The position numbers and the translations under genes are program-made. From IMG/VR virus record IMGVR_UViG_3300049919_000146, positions 1-37,269 of that record: 37,269 bases of DNA, one strand, 5' to 3'. Shown here piece after piece: positions 24,369 through 31,204 of this stretch; the first letter of the stretch is position 1, and each line of letters begins with the position of its first letter. This stretch comes from a virus. The notes beneath the pieces are model-generated. The model made no database searches and was not told the origin of the DNA. It saw nothing but the letters and a program-made list of their open reading frames with translations.

Positions 24369-24488
24369 TTAGCTGTCCTTTCGGCACTTCTTTAATTTTT
24401 CAGACTTAATTTTTCTTAAGTATCTCTCTAATGCCCATAATTGCATTTTAGAACAAGTAAAAACTTCACGCCATAAAAGTATGTGCAA
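24369..24488 (-). CDS. Possible 39-residue peptide with TTG start
   Basis: From TTG at 24488 the minus strand reads MHILLWREVFTCSKMQLWAL and continues with a basic helix (ERYLRKIKSEKLKKCRKDS) to a TAA. AAGG lies ten bases upstream. Composition looks protein-like, with an aromatic N-terminus and a Lys-rich C-terminus. It would be the first gene of the leftward unit. The TTG start and small size keep confidence low. Confidence 0.35.
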   Translation of the reverse strand: MHILLWREVFTCSKMQLWALERYLRKIKSEKLKKCRKDS

Positions 24489-24495
24489 ATTTATG

Positions 24496-24524
24496 TTGCC
24501 TTAAATTACATATACGACTAATAT
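24496..24524 (+). promoter_or_regulatory. Sigma70-type promoter for the early unit, leaderless start
   Basis: TTGCCT at 24496-24501 and TAATAT at 24519-24524 are separated by exactly 17 bases. The start point expected seven bases after the -10 coincides with the A of the ATG at 24531. No Shine-Dalgarno sequence is present. This mirrors lambda cI, whose maintenance message is leaderless. Confidence 0.7.
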
Positions 24525-24530
24525 CGTCAC

Positions 24531-24749
24531 ATGAAAGATTCAGTAAATATTAAGCTTCTAAATAAATGGTGTGCCTCTCAACCAATGAGAAATCCACGGG
24601 CAAAATTGGCGATCGAGACTGGATTATCCCTGTCTCTTATAGAAAAGTTATTTTGCGGAAGGGTTCCCAGTAAGGTTAACCAAATCAGGATAAGCGAGCT
24701 TCTCGGTGTTGAGCCAGAAGAGTTATTCCCTGAAAAAGAATCGGCTTAG
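24531..24749 (+). CDS. Small HTH regulator (Cro/CI-like)
   Basis: This is a 72-residue protein. A helix-turn-helix of the XRE/Cro type can be seen at about residues 20-60: PRAKLAIETGLSLSLIEKLF then SKVNQIRISELLGVEPEELF, with the typical closing l.vep..Lf. It has no additional domain, so it is Cro-sized rather than a full CI repressor. It is the first gene of the rightward unit and lies at the divergent region, where it probably acts on the flanking promoters. Its message is predicted leaderless. Confidence 0.8.
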   Translation: MKDSVNIKLLNKWCASQPMRNPRAKLAIETGLSLSLIEKLFCGRVPSKVNQIRISELLGVEPEELFPEKESA

Positions 24750-24781
24750 TTTTTAGCTATAACCATGAGAGCGAATTAGGT

Positions 24782-24797
24782 GCGGTCATTTGACCGC
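24782..24797. promoter_or_regulatory. Perfect 7-bp inverted repeat, candidate operator
   Basis: GCGGTCA and TGACCGC are separated by TT. The element overlaps a TTGACC hexamer that could be a -35, although the matching -10 is poor. It lies in the 146-bp gap between the small HTH gene and the next gene, a natural place for that regulator to bind. It lacks a U tract, so it is a weak terminator. Confidence 0.4.
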
Positions 24798-24895
24798 CAC
24801 GCTATTGCTTTAACTAAATTTAATAAAGCGGAGTTTAGATTGTCAGCTTCGAAGACCGCTATACCAAACCTCGCAACTGTCACTTTAGGAGTTTT

Positions 24896-25099
24896 ATGAA
24901 AGATCGAACTATCACGCTGGCCACACTGGATGAGCTTATTAGCGAGAAAGAAGACCTTTATCGCGAATGGTTTTCCAGAGGAATTATTGACGAGAAAGAA
25001 TTTAAAGATAGGTCAGAAGCAATGAACTCACTCAAGGGTCTTGCATTGTTTCATGCTAAAAAAACACTAAAAGACGGTTCGCTACAGGAGGCAAAATGA
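24896..25099 (+). CDS. Small helical protein upstream of RecT
   Basis: This is a 67-residue protein with TAGGAG seven bases before the ATG. It is charged and helical (LDELISEKEDLYREWFSRGI, then EKEFKDRSEAMNSL). It overlaps the RecT start as ATGA. It may be a small partner of the annealing protein or a regulatory peptide. Unrecognised. Confidence 0.6.
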   Translation: MKDRTITLATLDELISEKEDLYREWFSRGIIDEKEFKDRSEAMNSLKGLALFHAKKTLKDGSLQEAK

Positions 25100-25854
25100 G
25101 TAATATTATCTTATCAAAAGACGCGCAAATTTCAACGTGGGACTTTGCTGTAAAATTATCTAAGTCAAAAATGGTCCCGGCCATATTTCACGGAAAACCA
25201 GAGGACATATTTGTATCTGTTCTTTACGGTAATGAGCTTGGCCTTGCTCCGATCATGTCACTTAATTCTATTTGCGTAATTCAAGGTCAAGTAACCCTTA
25301 AGGTTCAAACCATGAATGCTATAGTAAGAAGCAAGCACCCAGATGCGGTTATTGAAATCGTTCAAGACGAAAATAATCTATCAGTAACGGTTAAGGCCAA
25401 GAGGAATAAAGAAGACGCTGGATATACTTCATTCTGGGATATGAATAAAGCTAAGTTAATGGGCCTTGCATCTAAAAACAACTGGCAAGTTCAACCGATG
25501 AATATGCTCAAAGCAAGAGCATTGTCGGATGCCTTAAGAACCGTCTTTCCAGATTCTTTACTAGGTCTTTACTCCCAGGAAGAAATGGAAGATTTACCGC
25601 CAATTAGAAACGATATCGAAAAAGACATTGATAAAGACTTCCCTATCCCTCCTGAAGAGAAAACTGTCGGGGATCTATACAGAGTTCAAAACGGAAAGCT
25701 TCGAGGGAAGCAGCTTAAAGATTTAAGCGTTGATGAAATTTCCGAATACCGAGAAGAGTTAATCAAGCGCACCACTCCGAAAAAAGAATGGGAGCTAGAA
25801 TTGATTAGTGTTTTTTCTCAATACCTAAACTCACTAGAGCCAGTAGTTGTTTAA
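25096..25854 (+). CDS. RecT-family single-strand annealing protein
   Basis: This is a 252-residue protein. The conserved RecT core is visible: FVSVLYGNELGLAPIMSLNS (about 50-69) followed by ICVIQGQVTLKVQTMNAIVR, then YTSFWDMNKAKLMGL and NMLKARALSDALRTVFPDSL (about 134-155). These match the order in phage RecT/Redbeta-like annealing proteins (GlxPmxAlnxlyvi.G.p.l...am.al, then PxxmLraRA). It would bind single-stranded DNA and promote recombination or replication restart. No matching exonuclease gene is visible in the window. The C-terminal part (residues 190-252) is charged and less conserved. Confidence 0.82.
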   Translation: MSNIILSKDAQISTWDFAVKLSKSKMVPAIFHGKPEDIFVSVLYGNELGLAPIMSLNSICVIQGQVTLKVQTMNAIVRSKHPDAVIEIVQDENNLSVTVKAKRNKEDAGYTSFWDMNKAKLMGLASKNNWQVQPMNMLKARALSDALRTVFPDSLLGLYSQEEMEDLPPIRNDIEKDIDKDFPIPPEEKTVGDLYRVQNGKLRGKQLKDLSVDEISEYREELIKRTTPKKEWELELISVFSQYLNSLEPVVV

Positions 25855-25864
25855 GAAAATAAAA

Positions 25865-25979
25865 AGCCCTCGCAAGAGGCTGGCTACAGCGTAAAGCCAC
25901 GCACTGGACTAACAAGATAGAGCCAGAAAAACGCTCGGCCGCCCCAATCGAGCCGTATAAGAGTTGTGGGAGTTTTTTT
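25865..25979 (+). ncRNA. Candidate structured RNA ending in an intrinsic terminator
   Basis: Four consecutive hairpins can be drawn by eye: AGCCCTC/GAGGCT closed by a GCAA tetraloop, TGGCT/AGCCA, CTGG/CCAG and GCTCG/CGAGC. The last is followed by CCCCAA pairing with TTGTGGG and a run of seven T (25973-25979), which looks like an intrinsic terminator. The run lies 10 bases after the RecT stop. It may be the 3' untranslated region of the RecT transcript, an anti-terminator element or a small RNA. No Rfam family is recognised from memory. Confidence 0.4.
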
Positions 25980-26113
25980 GTGGCTAGGTGTTTTTTTGTA
26001 GAGTTAAAAAACCGATCCGGCACATTACCCAGCTTGAAGGGAAGTGTAACTCATTTACGAATGTGCGCTAATGAGTGGGTTTGATGGCCAGATTTCTTGA
26101 AAGAAAAGCGGCC

Positions 26114-26132
26114 ACCATCTAAAGATGGTTTT
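26114..26132 (+). terminator. Small hairpin with short T tract upstream of the 44-residue ORF
   Basis: ACCATCT and AGATGGT enclose an AA loop and are followed by TTT. The stem is AU-rich at its ends, so termination would be weak. Its position 20 bases before the ORF at 26151 would also allow control of that gene by attenuation. Confidence 0.4.
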
Positions 26133-26150
26133 AATAATTACGAGGGATAA

Positions 26151-26285
26151 ATGGCATCAGGTAAAAAGAACTATTTCAGGTATTCTTTTTTTGCTTCAGA
26201 AGACGCAAAAATTCAGCAAGTAATTGAAGAGATGGGTGAGGCTTTAGAAAGAATAGGCATGAAATGGGGAGATCAGTGGTTATGA
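26151..26285 (+). CDS. 44-residue partial paralogue of the replication protein N-terminus
   Basis: An ATG after CGAGGGATAA opens 44 codons, MASGKKNYFRYSFFASEDAK followed by a helical tail ending WGDQWL. The first 15 residues match 14 of 15 in the replication protein coded 374 bases downstream. Between the two, seven third positions differ without changing the residue, and the only replacement is Tyr to His. This shows selection on the protein, so the ORF is real. It ends in an ATGA overlap with the zinc-ribbon gene. It might compete with the replication protein or simply be a domain remnant under selection. Confidence 0.7.
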   Translation: MASGKKNYFRYSFFASEDAKIQQVIEEMGEALERIGMKWGDQWL

Positions 26286-26500
26286 AAATAAGATTCAAAT
26301 TCCATGCCCGTAAAAATTGCCCTGAATGCGAAGGCGATGGCTTTATCGTCACTGGCACTAGGGCGGGATTTAACCCCTGGACGTTCGAGATAACCGACGA
26401 AGACGATGGCCATTACTGCTCTCTTTGTCTTGAAAAGTCCCAGAAAGATTACGAGTACGCGCAAGAGCAGAAATTTCAAGAAATGAGAGATGAAAGATAG
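26282..26500 (+). CDS. Small zinc-ribbon protein
   Basis: The start at ATG 26282 is taken because it overlaps the previous stop. An ATG at 26264 in the same frame is also possible. The 72-residue product has two Cys pairs, NCPECEGDG and YCSLCLEK, a classical zinc ribbon with about 30 residues between the pairs. The first pair resembles DnaJ-type CxxCxGxG. It ends with a charged helix (EYAQEQKFQEMRDER). It lies between the truncated and full replication proteins and may assist them. Confidence 0.65.
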   Translation: MKIRFKFHARKNCPECEGDGFIVTGTRAGFNPWTFEITDEDDGHYCSLCLEKSQKDYEYAQEQKFQEMRDER

Positions 26501-26524
26501 CTAAAAGCTTTTAAGGAGAATGAA

Positions 26525-27283
26525 ATGGCGTCAGGGAAGAAGAATTATTTTAGGCACTCGTTTTTTGCGAGAAATGACCTTAAACTAAAGATGCTTAGGG
26601 GTCGAGTTGGCGTTGGTTTTTACTTCTATTATTTCTCACTTTTAGAGCAATGTGGCGAAGCGTCATCGGATGAATTAAAAGAAGAATACACCTTTCATGA
26701 TTCAACAATTCGTAATTTGTGGTGCATTAATTTGAAAAAGAGCGAACGAGTAGCGATCGAAATGATGTCTGTCGGTCTGCTGGAATTTAAAAAAGCTCAA
26801 AATACTTTTCAGTTCACAATACCTAACCTCGCAAAATACTTAGGCAAGTACGATTCCAAATCTATCTCAAATAACCCTAATAAAAGAAAAGAAAAAGAAA
26901 TAAAAGAAAATAAAATAATAATAAGCGATGAGAAAAAATCTTCGCCACTAAGTTTTTTATTCAGCAAGAATCCAGAAATTCAAAAATGGTTAAACGATGG
27001 CATCCATGAAACTCACATGATGCTACTTAAGAAATATTCACATCACGAACTTGCTGACCTGATTGAACAGGCCTACTCATGGGCCTTACCAAGAAATATC
27101 CGGGCCGAGACATGGTTATACACTTTCACATCAAACAAAAACACGAACGCATATGGCGCAAATCAAGGCCAGGTGAAGTTTAAATCAAAAACTAATGGCG
27201 TAGTACCGACCCCTGAAAATCCTACAGGAAACCCATATAAAGCACAACGCCTTGCAATAGAAAACAAGGGAGAATCAGCATGA
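26525..27283 (+). CDS. Replication initiator-like protein
   Basis: This is a 252-residue protein. The N-terminal part, KNYFRHSFFARNDLKLKMLR followed by GVGFYFYYFSLLEQCG, matches the winged-helix N-terminus of phage replication proteins (the Lin1244/DnaD-like or O-like group, which begin with ..yF.HD..a..D.ki..L). A Lys-rich linker follows at 115-140. The C-terminal half, IRAETWLYTFTSNKNTN, ends in a Pro-rich tail. It probably binds the origin and recruits host helicase. It overlaps the G39P-like gene (ATGA), forming a replication pair. Confidence 0.75.
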   Translation: MASGKKNYFRHSFFARNDLKLKMLRGRVGVGFYFYYFSLLEQCGEASSDELKEEYTFHDSTIRNLWCINLKKSERVAIEMMSVGLLEFKKAQNTFQFTIPNLAKYLGKYDSKSISNNPNKRKEKEIKENKIIISDEKKSSPLSFLFSKNPEIQKWLNDGIHETHMMLLKKYSHHELADLIEQAYSWALPRNIRAETWLYTFTSNKNTNAYGANQGQVKFKSKTNGVVPTPENPTGNPYKAQRLAIENKGESA

Positions 27284-27837
27284 GTGATTTATTGAAAATT
27301 AAAGAAGCGATTTATGAAGTTGGATTGCTTTTCAATCAGCAACCAAGCGACGAAAAAATTACGGCATATGCAAAGGCCCTAGTTAATTACACGCCGAAAC
27401 AAATAGTTTTTGCATTTAACCAAGTTATTCTTTCGGGTTCGGCATTCTTCCCTTCACTTGCCGAAATACTTAAACACCTTCGCCCATCGGTTGAGGCCGT
27501 CGTTGATCGCGCCCCACAAGTCGCTAATGAGATTTTGAAAGCGTTAAGAACTTATGGCCCACATGATGAAGCGAACATGCTTTTAAGTGTTTCAGACGAT
27601 GCAAAACTGACTCTTCAAGCAATTGGCTACACTGGCGATATTAGAAACTCAGAAAATTACGAAACGACTAAGGCGCAAATTGAAAGACTTGCCCGTGGAG
27701 TTTTAGCGTCGAAAGATGCGAATACTAAAAACGAAAGGCTTCAAAAGATCGGCATCGATACCAAAAATGTTTTGTCGATGAATCGACCAGGAATGAAGGC
27801 TATAGATTTTTCTAACTTCACAACGGAACCAGCATGA
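27280..27837 (+). CDS. G39P-like helicase-loading/replication accessory protein
   Basis: This is a 185-residue protein. The N-terminal 75 residues (QQPSDEKITAYAKALVNYTP then FPSLAEILKHLRPSVE) follow the helical pattern of the helicase-inhibitor/loader G39P family: a short helical domain with YxxaL.....v..A........FFPslaEi. The rest is helical and charged. It follows directly after the replication protein and probably works with it at the helicase. The assignment rests on the pattern and on gene order. Confidence 0.65.
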   Translation: MSDLLKIKEAIYEVGLLFNQQPSDEKITAYAKALVNYTPKQIVFAFNQVILSGSAFFPSLAEILKHLRPSVEAVVDRAPQVANEILKALRTYGPHDEANMLLSVSDDAKLTLQAIGYTGDIRNSENYETTKAQIERLARGVLASKDANTKNERLQKIGIDTKNVLSMNRPGMKAIDFSNFTTEPA

Positions 27838-28025
27838 TAACCCCAAATGAATACATTGCTTATAGTCACAGCATTCAACAGGCCCTTAATGAAATGCACG
27901 AATTATTCTGGGTAAATGAAGATGCAGCCATGGAAAAAGTTTCCGAGATATTAAAAAGAAATATTATGGAAAGGTTTGAGGAAAAACGTGCCAATGAAAT
28001 CCTAGGATTAAAGCATGAAGATTAA
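27834..28025 (+). CDS. Small acidic helical protein
   Basis: This is a 63-residue protein joined to the preceding gene by ATGA. It is helical throughout (YIAYSHSIQQALNEMHELFW, AAMEKVSEILKRNIMERFEE). It overlaps the next gene by 11 bases. Unrecognised; position suggests it belongs with the replication genes. Confidence 0.6.
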   Translation: MITPNEYIAYSHSIQQALNEMHELFWVNEDAAMEKVSEILKRNIMERFEEKRANEILGLKHED

Positions 28026-28419
28026 TCGTAAGTATCATCATTATGAAAAATGGGAAGACTTTCAATCCGGCATGTATGCGAACGTTGAAACAAAAAATAA
28101 AAGTGAAGCTTTCAAGAAGTGCCTTGAGTTTATTAAGTCAGATGCCTTTTTTAATGCAATGGAGAGGGTGATTTATGAATGGCCTTTTTCATGTGAGCAA
28201 AACCTGACAAATATAAACTCGAACCGTGTGGCATGGATTGGCCAGGCCGCTTGCACTATAGCGCTTGCAATCCCTGAAGATATTACCAGACAAGCATGGG
28301 GAAACCTGGAAAAGTCAAAGAAGCGAAAAGCAAACCGAAAAGCAGAGTTAGTGATTTCAAAATGGGAGAAAATGTATGCAGGACAAAGTTGGCAAATACG
28401 TTTCAAGCTGGATGCTTAA
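28015..28419 (+). CDS. Conserved phage protein upstream of the IbrA/IbrB-like genes
   Basis: This is a 134-residue protein. The segment VIYEWPFSCEQNLTNINSNR (about 52-71) followed by VAWIGQAACTIALAIPED and TRQAWG (about 72-95) is one I know from short proteins that accompany PAPS-reductase/ParB-like gene pairs in phages. It is helical in its second half. It probably works in the same module as the following genes. Its molecular activity is not known to me. Confidence 0.65.
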   Translation: MKINRKYHHYEKWEDFQSGMYANVETKNKSEAFKKCLEFIKSDAFFNAMERVIYEWPFSCEQNLTNINSNRVAWIGQAACTIALAIPEDITRQAWGNLEKSKKRKANRKAELVISKWEKMYAGQSWQIRFKLDA

Positions 28420-28615
28420 GGGTTACGAAAATGGAATACCCGACGAGGCCGACCCAAGACTTGAAGGCATGGGACTTGCACCTTCATATAGACAAATTTG
28501 CCGGGCCATTATCAAAAACGATGCGGCCCTTACCTCGCTTGGTTTTAGTCGGCCTAAATGCGAAACTTATTCATTCTTAAAAAAAATTGAGATTGAAGCA
28601 AGGGAGAAAAAATGA
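28376..28615 (+). CDS. Free-standing copy of the IbrA C-terminal motif
   Basis: This is a 79-residue protein with GGGAG eight bases before its ATG; it overlaps the previous gene by 44 bases. The core NGIPDEADPRLE (19-30) and LAPSYRQICRAIIKNDAALT (34-53) then LGFS matches the C-terminus of the 438-residue protein coded next, where the line reads IPTYKRMCVCIMKNDHLCKY followed by MGFS. The shared pattern is P(S/T)Y(R/K)..C..I.KND......GFS. From memory the GIPDEAD-x-L-E plus this pattern is the normal end of DUF3440/IbrA proteins. So a normally fused module exists here as its own gene, joined to IbrA by ATGA. Confidence 0.75.
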   Translation: MQDKVGKYVSSWMLKGYENGIPDEADPRLEGMGLAPSYRQICRAIIKNDAALTSLGFSRPKCETYSFLKKIEIEAREKK

Positions 28616-29928
28616 ATGTTTTTGAAGCATCCGAAGAACGGATAGGAAAGATTTTTAATGAATTTGATAATGTCTATGTTTCATTTAGTGGAGGCAAAGA
28701 TTCCGGAGTATTGCTTAATCTCTGTATTGACTACATAAGAAAAAATCTTCCAGGTCGCAAGCTTGGAGTTTTTCATATTGATTACGAAGCTCAATATCAA
28801 ATGACTACGGACTACGTTGATCTGGAATTTTCAAAAAATAAAGACATTATTGAACCATATAGGATTTGCCTCCCTGTCGCTGCCAAGTGTGCAACGTCAA
28901 TGTACTCTGACCACTGGATCCCATGGGACAAAAAGGCCAGTGACCTTTGGGTTAGAGAGTTACCCAAAGAATCAATCAATGAAGATAACCATGAGTTCGG
29001 CTGGTTCGTTAAAGGCATATGGGACTATGACCTTCAAGTGAAGTTCTCTGAATGGATACATGAAAAGAAAAAAGCAAAACGAACCGCTTGCCTTGTTGGA
29101 ATTAGAACCGATGAATCACTTAATAGGTGGCGCGCAATTCATAGTGATAAAAACAAAAATAAATTTAAAGAACTATCATGGACACTTAAGCTTGAAAAAA
29201 ACATCTATAATGCCTACCCGATATATGACTGGAAGGTAGAAGATGTGTGGATAGCAAACGCAAAACTGGAATGGGACTACAATAAACTATATGACCTTTT
29301 TCATAAGGCCGGTGTGCCAATTGGTAAACAGAGGGTCGCAAGTCCTTTCCATGATTCTGGAATAGAAAATCTAAAATTGTATAAAGTTATAGACCCTAAA
29401 AATTGGGGTAAAATGATAGGCCGTACAAATGGAGTTAATTTCGCTGGCCTCTACGGAGGCACCACTGCAATGGGGTGGAAAAATATTAAACTACCAAAGG
29501 GTCATACATGGAAAAGTTATATGGAGTTTTTACTCTCTACTCTTCCAAAGGAGACCGCCGATGGCTACCGAAAAAAGCTTGCGATTAGCCAGGAATTTTG
29601 GCGCAAAACTGGCGGATGCCTCTCGAAAGATACGATAAAAAAACTTAAAGACCACAAGATTAAATTCTCTAAGGGTAAAGGAACCAAACGTCACACTAAC
29701 AAGATACCCATAACAATGGAATACCTGGACGATATAGACATCGATGAGTTTCAGTTAATACCGACCTATAAAAGAATGTGTGTTTGTATTATGAAGAATG
29801 ACCATCTTTGCAAGTACATGGGGTTCTCACTCAATAAGACAGAGACCGAGTTAAGGGAAAGGGCCGAAAAAGACTTTAAGAATACTTTTAAAGAGATTAA
29901 GAAAAAATATAAGGAGATCAAAGAATGA
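28612..29928 (+). CDS. IbrA-like PAPS-reductase-family protein
   Basis: This is a 438-residue protein. The adenylyl-binding P-loop VSFSGGKDSGVLLNLCID is at about 23-40, with SGGKDS at 26-31. A second conserved block GIRTDESLNRWRAI lies at 163-176, followed by WTLKLEKNIYNAYPIYDWKV. These place it in the PAPS reductase/ATP pyrophosphatase superfamily, DUF3440 (IbrA) branch. The C-terminal about 55 residues hold the P(S/T)YKRMC...KND...GFS motif shared with the small protein upstream. IbrA and IbrB regulate eib genes in E. coli; pairs of this kind in phages lack an agreed role. It overlaps the ParB-like gene by ATGA. Confidence 0.85.
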   Translation: MNVFEASEERIGKIFNEFDNVYVSFSGGKDSGVLLNLCIDYIRKNLPGRKLGVFHIDYEAQYQMTTDYVDLEFSKNKDIIEPYRICLPVAAKCATSMYSDHWIPWDKKASDLWVRELPKESINEDNHEFGWFVKGIWDYDLQVKFSEWIHEKKKAKRTACLVGIRTDESLNRWRAIHSDKNKNKFKELSWTLKLEKNIYNAYPIYDWKVEDVWIANAKLEWDYNKLYDLFHKAGVPIGKQRVASPFHDSGIENLKLYKVIDPKNWGKMIGRTNGVNFAGLYGGTTAMGWKNIKLPKGHTWKSYMEFLLSTLPKETADGYRKKLAISQEFWRKTGGCLSKDTIKKLKDHKIKFSKGKGTKRHTNKIPITMEYLDDIDIDEFQLIPTYKRMCVCIMKNDHLCKYMGFSLNKTETELRERAEKDFKNTFKEIKKKYKEIKE

Positions 29929-30440
29929 AAACATTTATGAGTCCCGTTTATCATGTTGTTGGAGTTCCAGTAGATAAAATCAGGGCCAACACCTACAACC
30001 CAAACAGCGTAGCGCCTCCTGAAATGGAATTACTTGAAGTATCCATATGGGAGGACGGCTACACGATGCCAGTGGTTTGCTATTACATAGAAGAAGAAGA
30101 CGTTTACGAAATAGTAGATGGGTATCATAGATATACGACACTAAAAACAAGTAAAAGAATTTTTGAGCGAGAAAGAGGCATGTTGCCAGTCGTGGTTATT
30201 CAAAAAGACCCATCTAATCGAATGGCCTCAACGGTAAGACATAACAGAGCAAGGGGTTCTCACTCAATAGACTTGATGTCTAATATTGTTTCCGAATTAA
30301 CTAAGGCAGGAATGAGTGACGCCTGGATTCTTAAACACGTAGGAATGGACAAGGATGAACTCTTAAGGCTTAAGCAAATTACAGGAATAGCAGGGTTGTT
30401 TAAAGATAAAGAATTTAGCGAAGCATGGGACGAGACATGA
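29925..30440 (+). CDS. IbrB-like ParB-domain protein
   Basis: This is a 171-residue protein. The ParB/Srx-like fold is visible: VPVDKIRANTYNPNSVAPPE (14-33), then a box with VDGYHRY (about 65-71) corresponding to the ParB GERR position, then RARGSHSIDLMSNIV (105-119) and a small HTH-like end (AGMSDAWILKHVGMDKDEL). In the family this half pairs with the PAPS-reductase-like IbrA. It is coupled to IbrA in front and to the next small gene behind by ATGA overlaps. It is likely to bind nucleotide and possibly DNA; no partition gene parA is present. Confidence 0.85.
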   Translation: MKTFMSPVYHVVGVPVDKIRANTYNPNSVAPPEMELLEVSIWEDGYTMPVVCYYIEEEDVYEIVDGYHRYTTLKTSKRIFERERGMLPVVVIQKDPSNRMASTVRHNRARGSHSIDLMSNIVSELTKAGMSDAWILKHVGMDKDELLRLKQITGIAGLFKDKEFSEAWDET

Positions 30441-30736
30441 TTAATATTAACGAATACCCATTAACATATTTCTCAAGAATATCCGGCAAAGAGTTTAAGG
30501 GAAAAACTTTAATTCAAGGCGAACTTATCGCAGTCGTGGATTTAGAAACTGGGATTGTGGAAAAACTCAGTCTTTACAAATTAAAGAAAAGATACAGGAG
30601 CGATTCAAGTAATAAGAAACGCGGACAAAGAAGTAGAAACGCCAGAGCTAAATTTTACTATGGACCTGAGTATGAAGAGTATTTAGAGAGCGAAATTAAG
30701 TACGACGACAAGACATTAAATTTCAAAATTTCATAG
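30437..30736 (+). CDS. Basic hypothetical protein after IbrB
   Basis: The start at ATG 30437 overlaps the IbrB stop; an in-frame ATG at 30425 is less likely. The product is 99 residues. The N-terminal half is beta-like (INEYPLTYFSRISGKEFKGK then LIAVVDLETGIVEKLSLYKL). The middle is very basic (KKRYRSDSSNKKRGQRSRNA), suggestive of nucleic-acid contact. It is probably part of the IbrA/IbrB module by coupling only. Family not recognised. Confidence 0.55.
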   Translation: MININEYPLTYFSRISGKEFKGKTLIQGELIAVVDLETGIVEKLSLYKLKKRYRSDSSNKKRGQRSRNARAKFYYGPEYEEYLESEIKYDDKTLNFKIS

Positions 30737-30783
30737 AGATTATTTGTAAGATTTATTCGTCTTGCCGAAGTCAAAACCTCCGA

Positions 30784-30802
30784 CTGTATTAAAGGAATAC
30801 AG
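30784..30802 (+). promoter_or_regulatory. 7-bp hairpin just before the second HTH gene
   Basis: CTGTATT and AATACAG enclose AAAGG and lie next to AGAGG, the ribosome-binding site of the gene at 30812. As DNA the element could be an operator for the HTH protein; as RNA it could affect ribosome access. The 75-base gap holds no other clear element. Confidence 0.4.
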
Positions 30803-30811
30803 AGAGGCTTT

Positions 30812-31132
30812 ATGGAAGAAAATTTGTTAATGCCGATTGATATGCCTGAGACGAATGAGAAGAAAAAGAAACCAAGAATTAATATTTTGCAAGATATTTT
30901 TCTGGAGCTTTTAGAAGAAAGAAAAGTCACCTTGTCTCAAGTGCAAAAAGCGACTGAGATTAAATGGGGAACTTTAATGGGCTGGCACGATGGTTCGGTA
31001 AGATCACAGATGGCGGATAAAAACCTTTTGAGGCTTGCGCAGTTTTTTAATGTTTCACTAGAGTACTTATGTTTTGGAATTGGTGACGACTCTGAGGCGT
31101 ATGAGAAATTTGAAGAAGAAAGTAGGCAGTGA
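30812..31132 (+). CDS. XRE-family HTH regulator
   Basis: This is a 106-residue protein. A helix-turn-helix of the phage-repressor type is at about 36-80: LLEERKVTLSQVQKATEIKW then GTLMGWHDGSVRSQMADKNL and LRLAQFFNVSLEYLCFGIGD. The N-terminal 25 residues are a Lys/Glu-rich extension (MPETNEKKKKPRINI). It follows a 75-bp gap with a hairpin, so it may start its own transcript. It probably controls the genes for the DUF6948-like and methyltransferase proteins. Confidence 0.8.
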   Translation: MEENLLMPIDMPETNEKKKKPRINILQDIFLELLEERKVTLSQVQKATEIKWGTLMGWHDGSVRSQMADKNLLRLAQFFNVSLEYLCFGIGDDSEAYEKFEEESRQ

Positions 31133-31204
31133 AGATTTTAAATACTAGGTGCCCACTAACAACAATTAACAGGTTGTGAGCGAAAAAATAATAAGGAGTT
31201 TTAC

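Larger units (their letters stand above)
24353..24530. promoter_or_regulatory. Divergent control region between leftward and rightward units
   Basis: These 178 bases separate the two transcription units. A good rightward promoter lies at 24496-24524. A short minus-strand ORF may occupy 24369-24488. The leftward promoter cannot be picked with confidence; weak AT-rich -10-like hexamers (for example TATATG on the minus strand) overlap the rightward promoter, which would allow mutual exclusion. Confidence 0.6.
25855..26150. other. Noncoding interval rich in secondary structure
   Basis: These 296 bases between the RecT gene and the next ORF hold a string of short hairpins (25865-25979), a 7-bp inverted repeat ACTCATT/AATGAGT around a 14-base loop near 26050-26077, and a small terminator-like hairpin at 26114-26132. 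No ORF on the plus strand is convincing. Because the replication initiator lies just downstream, an origin in this interval is possible, but I see no clear iterons. Confidence 0.5.

Noticed and set aside
25855-26150. tRNA gene in the structured interval
   Set aside because: The hairpins do not form a cloverleaf with a seven-base acceptor stem and T-loop GTTCRA sequence.
28296-28580. Plus-strand 94-residue ORF overlapping two genes
   Set aside because: It runs across the end of the 134-residue gene and the IbrA-like small protein, both of which have motifs or good ribosome-binding sites.
29925-30440. Plasmid-type partition system
   Set aside because: The ParB-like protein is of the short IbrB type paired with a PAPS-reductase-like protein; no ParA ATPase or centromere-like repeats are visible.
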